Below, in pieces: positions 8,196-13,139 of a stretch of DNA of 14,406 bases. Position numbers and translations under genes: made by a program. Source of the DNA: Bacteroidetes bacterium UBA7692 (lineage in GTDB: Bacteria; Bacteroidota; Bacteroidia; Chitinophagales; LD1). The stretch is from the NCBI GenBank assembly GCA_002482725.1, contig DLGO01000109.1, forward strand, positions 13,292 through 27,697, given 5' to 3'. The notes under the pieces are model-generated. The model was not told where the DNA came from. It was given only the letters and a program-made list of their open reading frames with translations, and did no database searches. The number at the start of each line of letters is the position of its first letter. The first letter of the stretch is position 1.

Positions 8196-8909
8196 ATGGA
8201 GAAGTATACTTACCTTATCCTCAATATTCTTACACTGGTAGGTCCGTTGGCCCTTTCTTTCGAAAAGAATGTCCACTTCTACCGAAAGTGGAAGTTCTAC
8301 TTCCCTTCACTTATAATAACGGCAGTCTTCTTTTTGGTGTGGGACCATTACAAAACCGTACTAGGGGTATGGAGTTTCAATCCAAAATATCTGATAGGCA
8401 TTAGCTTCTGGAATCTACCTTTGGAGGAATACCTCTTCTTCTTTACAGTACCCTATGCCTGCGCATTCATTTATGAGGCCGTCTCATTTCACATCCGAAA
8501 GAGGGTTTTCAGTTCCAACCTCAACCTACACTTTTGGATATTGAGCGCAATATGTATGCTGGCATCATTCCTGGTGGTTGGCAAACTTTATACATGGAGC
8601 GTGCTATTCCTGGTTTCCATCGCACTGCCGCTGCTTACGCTTGTGCTCAAAGACAAAAAATTGGAGTCTTTTCTGCTGGCATACCTTATTGCCCTTCTAC
8701 CCATGATTGTAGTCAATGGCATCCTCACAGCTTTACCCGTGGTACAATACAACGATGCCGAAAACCTCGGTATCCGCACAGTCACCATTCCTATAGAAGA
8801 CTATCTCTACAATATGATACTCCTGGCTATGAACATTGGCTTATACCAATGGTTCACCTCATTTAGCCTGAATACAGATCAACAACCTACCCTGGCAGAA
8901 TCTTTCTGA
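8196..8909 (+). CDS. crtY: Fused heterodimer-type lycopene cyclase (CrtYcd-like)
   Basis: This 237-residue, highly hydrophobic protein has two internally similar membrane domains, as in the fused CrtYc-CrtYd cyclases of archaea, Bacteroidota and fungi. Domain 1 contains WDHYKTVLGVWSFN (49-62) and the active-site-like motif NLPLEEYLFFF (73-83). Domain 2 contains the matching IPIEDYLYNM (198-207), preceded by the region VVNGILTALPVVQYN (172-186). The PxEE/PxED acidic motifs are the recognised hallmark of the family. About six to seven transmembrane segments are visible. It is expected to cyclise both ends of lycopene to give beta-carotene. It has no relation to the FAD-dependent plant/Erwinia CrtY. 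It starts 12 bases after crtB. The symbol crtY is used loosely (crtYcd would be more exact). Ring type (beta or another) cannot be told from sequence. Confidence 0.92.
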   Translation: MEKYTYLILNILTLVGPLALSFEKNVHFYRKWKFYFPSLIITAVFFLVWDHYKTVLGVWSFNPKYLIGISFWNLPLEEYLFFFTVPYACAFIYEAVSFHIRKRVFSSNLNLHFWILSAICMLASFLVVGKLYTWSVLFLVSIALPLLTLVLKDKKLESFLLAYLIALLPMIVVNGILTALPVVQYNDAENLGIRTVTIPIEDYLYNMILLAMNIGLYQWFTSFSLNTDQQPTLAESF

Positions 8910-8911
8910 CC

Positions 8912-9847
8912 TTGCTCATTTCTACTCCTGCATTGCACCAAAAACCGCAACTTCGCGCCGTGTATATTCCAGCTTCACCGGTACGCCTTCAGCCAATCCA
9001 TGAACCGTTGTTCGATGAGCAACAGGTCCATCTTTCCATACTTCGCCTGGATGAGATTCACCCAACCGTTTCCGGCAACAAGTTCTTTAAGCTAAAATAC
9101 AACCTGCAGCATGCAGTAGAGAAACAGGCTTCAGCGGTCATCACATTTGGCGGACAATACTCCAACCATATCTATTCCACAGCTGCTGCCTGCAATCTGC
9201 TTGGCCTTAAATCCATAGGCATAATTGGTGCTGCCGACCAAACTAACCTCACTCCTACCCTGCTATTTGCCGGTTCTCAAGGTATGGAACTGCAGTTTGT
9301 AGACCGTACCACCTACAGACAAAAGAACGAGCAGTGGTTTATCGATGACCTCCTTGATCGTTATCCCGGTGCGTGCATTATCCCCGAAGGTGGCAGTAAC
9401 GATTTTGCAGTTAAGGGCTGTACCGAAATCCCTTCTTTTATTACTGCCGACTATGATGTACTCTGTACACCTATCGGCACAGGCGGCACACTCGCTGGTT
9501 TAGCAGTGGCACTCAAAGGCCAAAAACGACTCACCGCCTTCTCTTCGCTAAAGGGCACCGACACCCTTACTCAGGAAGTTACAGACCTTATAACTACAGC
9601 TACTCCTGATACTTATCACAACTGGCACATCAATTCCGACTACCATTTTGGTGGCTATGGCAAAGCTCCTGCAGCAGTCATGGATTTCATCAGCCGCTTC
9701 AGGCTGCAACACGGCATTCAACTGGAGCAGGTGTACACCTCTAAAATGATGATGGGAATCTACGACCTCATAGAGAAAGGTTATTTCCCTAGTGGCTCCA
9801 AAATAGTGGCGATTCACAGCGGTGGGCTGCAGGGGTTGCCGCAGTAG
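8912..9847 (+). CDS. PLP-dependent enzyme of the ACC deaminase / D-cysteine desulfhydrase family
   Basis: This 311-residue fold-type II PLP enzyme has the PLP-binding Lys in VSGNKFFKLKYNL (53-65, Lys57), the TFGGQYSNHIYSTAAA block (78-93) whose Ser/Asn/His bind substrate and cofactor, and a phosphate-binding glycine loop PIGTGGTLAGL. A C-terminal YTSKMMMGIYDLIEKGYFP ends in AIHSGG. The family includes 1-aminocyclopropane-1-carboxylate deaminase and D-cysteine desulfhydrase; I cannot decide between them, and true ACC deaminase is the rarer case. No ATG is available in a sensible place: the frame opens at TTG 8914 side (8912-8914), 2 bases after the cyclase stop, with a GTG about 16 codons later as alternative. 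The close spacing suggests readthrough from the crt operon, although the chemistry has no known link to carotenoids. It converges on trmD with 4 bases between stops. Confidence 0.85.
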   Translation: MLISTPALHQKPQLRAVYIPASPVRLQPIHEPLFDEQQVHLSILRLDEIHPTVSGNKFFKLKYNLQHAVEKQASAVITFGGQYSNHIYSTAAACNLLGLKSIGIIGAADQTNLTPTLLFAGSQGMELQFVDRTTYRQKNEQWFIDDLLDRYPGACIIPEGGSNDFAVKGCTEIPSFITADYDVLCTPIGTGGTLAGLAVALKGQKRLTAFSSLKGTDTLTQEVTDLITTATPDTYHNWHINSDYHFGGYGKAPAAVMDFISRFRLQHGIQLEQVYTSKMMMGIYDLIEKGYFPSGSKIVAIHSGGLQGLPQ

Positions 9848-9851
9848 GTTT

Positions 9852-10529
9852 TTACTCGCCCAGTAAATCAGGGCGTCGTTGCCTTGTCCTTTCTATCGAT
9901 TGGTCATATCTCCAATCAGCTATCTTCTTCTCATGGCCCGAAAGCAATATCTCCGGTACTTTCAATCCCATAAACTCCTCAGGTCTGGTATATACAGGTG
10001 GCGATAGCAGATTATCCTGGAATGAGTCCGTTAGTGCCGATGTCTCATCGTTCAGCACACCCGGCAGCAACCTGCCTATAGCATCCACCAATATAGCAGC
10101 ACCTAGTTCCCCGCCCGATAGCACATAGTCGCCTATCGATATCTCCTTGGTAATGTACAGTTGCCTGATACGCTCATCTATACCCTTGTAGTGTCCGCAT
10201 AGTATTAGGAAGTTCTCCTGCATCGACATGGCATTTGCCATACGTTGGTTCAGTCTTTCACCATCTGGTGTCATGTAGATTATCTCATCGTATATGCATT
10301 CCGCTTTCAAGTGCTCTATGCAGTTGGCTATCGGCTCGCACATCATTACCATACCGGCACCTGCGCCGTACTGGTAGTCGTCTATCTGCTTTTGCTTTTG
10401 GGTAGAGTAGTCGCGCAGGTTTATCACGTTCACTTCCAGCAATCCCTTGGTGCGTGCGCGTTTCAGTATGGAGTGGTTAAATGGCCCCTCCAACAGTTCC
10501 GGCACTACGGCTATTATATCAATCCTCAT
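9852..10529 (-). CDS. trmD: tRNA (guanine-37-N1)-methyltransferase
   Basis: TrmD methylates G37 next to the anticodon of tRNAs reading CNN and some other codons, preventing +1 frameshifts; it uses SAM bound in a trefoil knot. With the ATG at 10529 the protein has 225 residues. Visible family motifs are MRIDIIAVVPELL at the start, DDYQYGAGAGMVM (about 50-62), IYMTPDGERLNQ (about 84-95), ILCGHYKGIDERI (about 108-120), the SAM-knot sequence EISIGDYVLSGGELGA (about 128-143), and SLTDSFQDN-like ALTDSFQDNLLSPPVYTRP (about 164-182). The C-terminus ends in RTRQRRPDLL. A TTG two codons upstream is possible but less likely. The gene overlaps the end of rimM by 11 bases, so the two are translationally coupled in the rpsP-rimM-trmD operon. 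No rplS follows, unlike the E. coli operon. Confidence 0.97.
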   Translation of the reverse strand: MRIDIIAVVPELLEGPFNHSILKRARTKGLLEVNVINLRDYSTQKQKQIDDYQYGAGAGMVMMCEPIANCIEHLKAECIYDEIIYMTPDGERLNQRMANAMSMQENFLILCGHYKGIDERIRQLYITKEISIGDYVLSGGELGAAILVDAIGRLLPGVLNDETSALTDSFQDNLLSPPVYTRPEEFMGLKVPEILLSGHEKKIADWRYDQSIERTRQRRPDLLGE

Positions 10530-11076
10530 CGTCAAACTCTCCTGTTTGGGTGTAGGCTTCTATCAATCCCTCCGGTACTCTTATGATAACCAGTTCTTTC
10601 TCGTCATCTATCTCCACTATCAGCTCCTCAGCCAGTGGCACCATTATCTCATGGCCATTCAGCGTAAATACCGCCACAGGCTGTATCGTATTGTCTATCA
10701 CATCGGTTATCTCGCCCAGCACTGTGCCATCCTCACCTTTCAGCGTATAGCCTATCAGTGCCTGCCACTCGTCCTCTTCCTCTTCTTCAAAGTACTTGTC
10801 CAGGTCCTTCTCTTTCAACAGGAACTCGCAGTTGGCTATGCTCCTGCCCGCCTCGCGGCTGGTCACTTCCTCAAAGCTGATGATACCCTCTTCTCCATTG
10901 GCATTCACCACGGCAGAAGCCACGAAGTACGGCAGCGGACTACCCTTCTGGTCTATGAACAGCACCTTGGGAAAGTTGTCGGCATCCTTCAGTTCCAGCG
11001 AAAGGGAAAAACGAAAAGCCCCACTAATTCCGTGGGGCTTTCCGAGTGTGCCGACTGAAATAAATGATTCAGCCAT
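10519..11076 (-). CDS. rimM: 16S rRNA processing protein RimM
   Basis: RimM binds ribosomal protein S19 and helps mature the head of the 30S subunit. The 185-residue protein has the N-terminal barrel starting with VGTLGKPHGISGAFRF (8-23), which contains the conserved GKPHGIxG motif, and a C-terminal PRC-barrel (about 98-175) with IGYTLKGEDGTVLGEITDV and IMVPLAEELIVEIDDE. An acidic linker FEEEEEDEW (about 95-103) joins the two. The ATG lies 13 bases after the rpsP stop and the 3' end overlaps trmD by 11 bases. The codons for the GKPHGISGAF motif form a perfect hairpin in the mRNA (separate entry), a likely brake on RimM and TrmD expression. The domain calls and operon context make the identification firm. 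Confidence 0.96.
   Translation of the reverse strand: MAESFISVGTLGKPHGISGAFRFSLSLELKDADNFPKVLFIDQKGSPLPYFVASAVVNANGEEGIISFEEVTSREAGRSIANCEFLLKEKDLDKYFEEEEEDEWQALIGYTLKGEDGTVLGEITDVIDNTIQPVAVFTLNGHEIMVPLAEELIVEIDDEKELVIIRVPEGLIEAYTQTGEFDDED
11007..11041 (-). terminator. Terminator-like hairpin inside the 5' end of rimM (possible attenuator)
   Basis: AAAGCCCCAC (11041-11032 in transcript order) pairs perfectly with GTGGGGCTTT (11024-11015) around a 7-nt loop (GGAATTA). The G+C-rich 10-bp stem is followed in the rpsP-rimM-trmD transcript by TCGTTTTTCCC, giving a U-rich stretch broken by CG. It starts 36 bases into the rimM coding sequence. It could terminate a share of transcripts after rpsP, or block ribosomes early in rimM. 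The pairing is seen directly; the function is inferred. Confidence 0.5.
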
Positions 11077-11089
11077 TGGTCTTTATTTT

Positions 11090-11779
11090 TTAAGCTTCAG
11101 TTTTTGGTTCTTCTGTAGCTTCTGTTGTTGTTTCAGTTGCTGGTGTAGCTTCAGCAGCCGGAGCTTCTGTTGCAGGTGCAGCTTCTTCTACTGCTGGAGT
11201 TTCAGCTACAGGGGCAGCTTCTTCTACCGCTGGAGTTTCAGCTACTGGTGCAGCTTCTTCAGTTGCAGGTGCTTCTACAGCCACTTCTTCTTCAGCTACA
11301 GGATTTGCCGCTGCGTTAGCTGCTGCAAGTGCATCCTGGCGTTTTTTCTCACGCTCTTCTTTTTTCTTGGTTTCTTCAGACAACAATTTAGCGCTTACTG
11401 CTACTTTGTCTTTAGTTGCCTTGTGCTGGTGATCCAACACAGTGTTTTTGTGGCTGTCTTGCCAGTCAGCAAACATTTTGTCTGCAGCTTCCTGAGTCAA
11501 GGCACCTTTAGTAACACCACGTTGAAGGTGTTTTTTGTACAAAACGCCTTTGTATTTCAATACTGCGCCTACTGTTTCAGTTGGTTCAGCACCTTTTAGC
11601 AACCAGCTAAGTGCTTTCTCAACGTCTACGTTGATAGTTGCAGGTTTTGTCAATGGATTGTAATCACCTATACGCTCGATATATTTTCCATCTCTGCGTG
11701 CGCGGCTGTCTGCAGCCACAATGTGATAAAAAGGTCTTTTACCGCGACCATAACGTTGAAGTCTAAGCTTTACTGCCAT
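11090..11779 (-). CDS. rpsP: 30S ribosomal protein S16 with a long Ala/Glu/Pro/Thr-rich C-terminal tail
   Basis: S16 is an early assembly protein of the 30S subunit. Residues 1-80 are a standard S16 domain: AVKLRLQRYGRGKRPFYHIVAADSR with the conserved RPFY and ADSR elements, then RDGKYIERIGDYNPL and VDVEKALSWLLKGAEPTETV. Bacterial S16 is usually about 80-90 residues. Here the protein has 229, with a helical charged extension (about 85-142) and then a low-complexity tail (about 145-229) built from EEAAPVAETPAV-type repeats. Tails on S16 are common in Bacteroidota, but this one is long and repetitive at DNA level (see repeat entry). It is the first gene of rpsP-rimM-trmD, with 13 bases to rimM, and has a recognisable promoter upstream. 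No frameshift separates the domain from the tail, so the extension is genuine. Confidence 0.96.
   Translation of the reverse strand: MAVKLRLQRYGRGKRPFYHIVAADSRARRDGKYIERIGDYNPLTKPATINVDVEKALSWLLKGAEPTETVGAVLKYKGVLYKKHLQRGVTKGALTQEAADKMFADWQDSHKNTVLDHQHKATKDKVAVSAKLLSEETKKKEEREKKRQDALAAANAAANPVAEEEVAVEAPATEEAAPVAETPAVEEAAPVAETPAVEEAAPATEAPAAEATPATETTTEATEEPKTEA
11178..11262. repeat. 36-bp tandem repeat in the rpsP tail (two copies plus a partial third)
   Basis: Two 36-base units, 11178-11213 and 11214-11249, both begin GCAGCTTCTTCTAC and differ at only about three positions. A diverged partial third copy begins at 11250 (GCAGCTTCTTCAG). Each unit encodes twelve residues (minus strand, EEAAPVAETPAV-like), so copy-number change would keep the S16 frame. 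Confidence 0.85.
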
Positions 11780-11824
11780 GTCTTAAAATGAATTTAAGTT
11801 TTGGTTTAAAAAAAATTTGGAACG

Positions 11825-11854
11825 CGAAGATAAGCAAACAAACCGGCTTTACAA
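11825..11854 (-). promoter_or_regulatory. Predicted Bacteroidota-type promoter of rpsP-rimM-trmD
   Basis: On the minus strand, TTG (11854-11852) is followed after exactly 19 bases by TATCTTCG (11832-11825). This fits the -33 TTG / -7 TAnnTTTG consensus with one mismatch (C for T). It predicts a transcript start near 11818 and a leader of about 40 bases that is A/T-rich up to the rpsP ATG (11779). The -33 element overlaps the stop codon of the upstream porP-like gene. Confidence 0.55.
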
Positions 11855-11857
11855 GCC
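11845..11857 (-). terminator. Short hairpin at the porP stop, possible weak terminator
   Basis: GGCTT (11857-11853 read on the minus strand) pairs with AAGCC (11849-11845) around a 3-nt loop that contains part of the stop codon of the porP-like gene. The following GGTTTGTTTG is only partly U-rich. The stem is short, so termination is uncertain, and the site overlaps the predicted rpsP promoter. Confidence 0.25.
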
Positions 11858-12808
11858 TGTTGTCTTCTTTTTGCCTTTTTTATCAAGGAATATCTGCAAG
11901 GCTATCTCGTGGGTCTGCCCTATACTGGCCCTGTAGTCCTCCAGTATGAAGTCATATACGTATGCCAGCCTTACCCACTGCTTTATATTAAAGCCGCCTT
12001 CCAGCTGCACGGCATTCTTGGTCCTGTAGTTGAACCCCACCCATGCCGTATTGTATATCACCATCCTCGCACTTGTCACTATCTGCCACGGTGCGCCATA
12101 CACCCAGCGCATCGCAAATACAGGATCCACTGCAAATTTGCCCGGGGACATATCCAGCCTGCCCTGTATCATACCATATAGGTGTGGCCTCCTGCGAAAG
12201 CTCGCCGTTCCATCCGGCTTCTTGTAGTTTAGGTCCAGGCCCATTATCTGCGGCACCGAAATATTTACGTTCAGGTACTGCTTATACTGGTAGTAGATAC
12301 CAAACGATGCATCCGGGTAAACTCTCGTCGCACTTTTAAAGGTCAGTTCCGGGTCGTTTATATCATTGGCTATCAGCTTTGTGCCATCCAACCTGTATTG
12401 CAGTACACTGGCCGATATACCCAGCGTAAGCATGTGCGAGTTCTCATCGTTAAAGGCCGTCCTGCTCCTTTTATCCAGGTTAAACTGGTAAGCCAGCGCT
12501 ATCGTAGCGCCTGCTTTGCCTGTTGGCCCTGTTGCATCATATATTGCCGATGCTCCCAATCCCACATTCTTCCGCTCAAACTGCATATTGTAGTTCAGGT
12601 AGGCAGTATAAGGCGACTGGCTGATGCTCATAAACTGCCTGCGGAATGCCGCGTTCACATTTATAAAGCCGCTCGCTCCCGTCAAAGCCGGGTTTAGTGC
12701 TATCGCGCTCTCCCTTATCAGGTTAAACTCCTCTACCTGCTGGCCGTAACTTTGCAGTCCGGTTGCCGATAGCGCACATATAAGTATCAGAGCGTATAGC
12801 TGCTTCAT
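11849..12808 (-). CDS. PorP/SprF-family type IX secretion system membrane protein
   Basis: This 319-residue protein belongs to the PorP/SprF family of Bacteroidota, outer-membrane beta-barrel-like proteins linked to type IX secretion and gliding. The signal peptide is MKQLYALILICALSATGLQS, with cleavage before or near GQQ (about 22-24). The family's N-terminal block follows: NLIRESAIALNPALTGASG and FRRQFMSISQSPYTAYLNYN (about 29-75). Then come alternating beta strands such as VGLGASAIYD, IALAYQFNL and MLTLGISASVLQYRLDGTKL. The C-terminus has VRLAYVYDFILEDY and GQTHEIALQIFL, typical of the family. The frame extends to an ATG at 12874, but the internal ATG at 12808 begins the signal peptide and is preferred. 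Neighbouring T9SS or gliding genes are not in the window, so which PorP paralogue this is cannot be said. Confidence 0.92.
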   Translation of the reverse strand: MKQLYALILICALSATGLQSYGQQVEEFNLIRESAIALNPALTGASGFINVNAAFRRQFMSISQSPYTAYLNYNMQFERKNVGLGASAIYDATGPTGKAGATIALAYQFNLDKRSRTAFNDENSHMLTLGISASVLQYRLDGTKLIANDINDPELTFKSATRVYPDASFGIYYQYKQYLNVNISVPQIMGLDLNYKKPDGTASFRRRPHLYGMIQGRLDMSPGKFAVDPVFAMRWVYGAPWQIVTSARMVIYNTAWVGFNYRTKNAVQLEGGFNIKQWVRLAYVYDFILEDYRASIGQTHEIALQIFLDKKGKKKTTGL

Positions 12809-12892
12809 GTAGTGAAAATAACATTTGTCCCCGAAACTTGTAACAACCCACATAAAGAATCCACACTTTAACACTACCCTCGTTCACTGGTA

Positions 12893-13058
12893 AGAGGTGG
12901 TTTTGGTTTGCCTGATAAGAATGTTTACTTGCTATTTCCGAGCGAAACAAGAAAGATTTTTGAAGCCCTAGTGGAATTCCTAAGGCAAGAAAATCTGACG
13001 CAGTCGCAGCCGGAAATAGTTGTAAACAACTTATAGGGGCAAACGCAAATCCACCTCT
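12893..13058 (+). ncRNA. Candidate 6S-like regulatory RNA (rod-shaped, central bubble)
   Basis: The 166-base segment folds almost end to end. Paired arms from outside in: 12893-12900 with 13051-13058 (AGAGGTGG/CCACCTCT); 12902-12905 with 13046-13049; 12906-12912 with 13038-13044 (GTTTGCC/GGCAAAC); 12915-12919 with 13030-13034; 12922-12928 with 13022-13028 (TGTTTAC/GTAAACA); 12932-12940 with 13011-13019 (CTATTTCCG/CGGAAATAG). A central bubble follows (12941-12953 against 12997-13010), then 12954-12960 with 12990-12996 (AGATTTT/AAAATCT), 12965-12971 with 12980-12986 (one mismatch), and an 8-nt loop. The 3' side of the bubble can form a mini-hairpin (GAC-GCA-GTC). Length, closing stem, bubble with G-C clamp and upper stem-loop match 6S RNA, which binds housekeeping RNA polymerase by mimicking an open promoter. 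On the plus strand a pRNA made from the bubble edge would begin near GCUCGGAAAU, recalling the UCGG near the start of E. coli and B. subtilis pRNAs. No clear promoter was found. The pairing is certain; the name and strand are inferred. Confidence 0.6.
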
Positions 13059-13060
13059 AG

Positions 13061-13080
13061 ATATCCACAACCTATCCACA
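13061..13080 (+). promoter_or_regulatory. Two tandem DnaA-box-like 9-mers
   Basis: ATATCCACA (13061-13069) and CTATCCACA (13072-13080) each differ by one base from the strong DnaA box TTATCCACA. They lie in the same orientation, 11 bases apart, and a poorer AAATCCACC sits at 13047-13055 within the 6S-like element. They may be DnaA-binding regulatory sites upstream of the HU/SPOR gene; two boxes alone do not make an origin. Confidence 0.35.
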
Positions 13081-13091
13081 GGCCAAAATTT

Positions 13092-13114
13092 ATGTCCACT
13101 ATACGTGGCATTTT
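13092..13114 (+). terminator. Weak terminator-like hairpin after the 6S-like element
   Basis: ATG-CCAC (13092-13099, with T13095 bulged) pairs with GTGG-CAT (13105-13111) around the loop TATAC. It is followed by TTTTCTGCTTTATTT. Stem and U-rich tail are modest but correctly oriented to end a plus-strand transcript from 12893. It lies 26 bases before the ATG of the HU/SPOR gene, so it could instead influence that gene's leader. Confidence 0.3.
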
Positions 13115-13139
13115 CTGCTTTATTTGCGCTCCCATACAA

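Noticed and set aside
8534..8866. A 110-codon plus-strand frame within the lycopene cyclase gene
   Set aside because: It lies entirely inside a recognised gene in another frame and has no coherent domain or start signal.
10530..10535. trmD start at TTG 10535
   Set aside because: ATG 10529 gives the canonical MRIDIIAVVP N-terminus, so the TTG is unnecessary.
10796..11599. A 267-codon plus-strand frame opposite rpsP and rimM
   Set aside because: It is Phe/Ser/Cys-rich because it reads the opposite strand of the Ala/Glu/Lys-rich S16 tail; it is a shadow frame.
12809..12874. N-terminal extension of the porP-like gene to an ATG at 12874
   Set aside because: The internal ATG at 12808 starts a clean signal peptide; the extension would bury it behind 22 residues unlike a leader.
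12893..13058. The long inverted structure as a MITE or other mobile palindrome
   Set aside because: The flanks (CACTGGTA and AGATATCC) show no target-site duplication, and the asymmetric central bubble with a structured 3' side fits an RNA better. Genome-wide copy number could not be checked.
13047..13080. Replication origin (oriC)
   Set aside because: Only two near-consensus DnaA boxes are present, with no AT-rich unwinding region or origin-associated genes nearby; the evidence is too thin.
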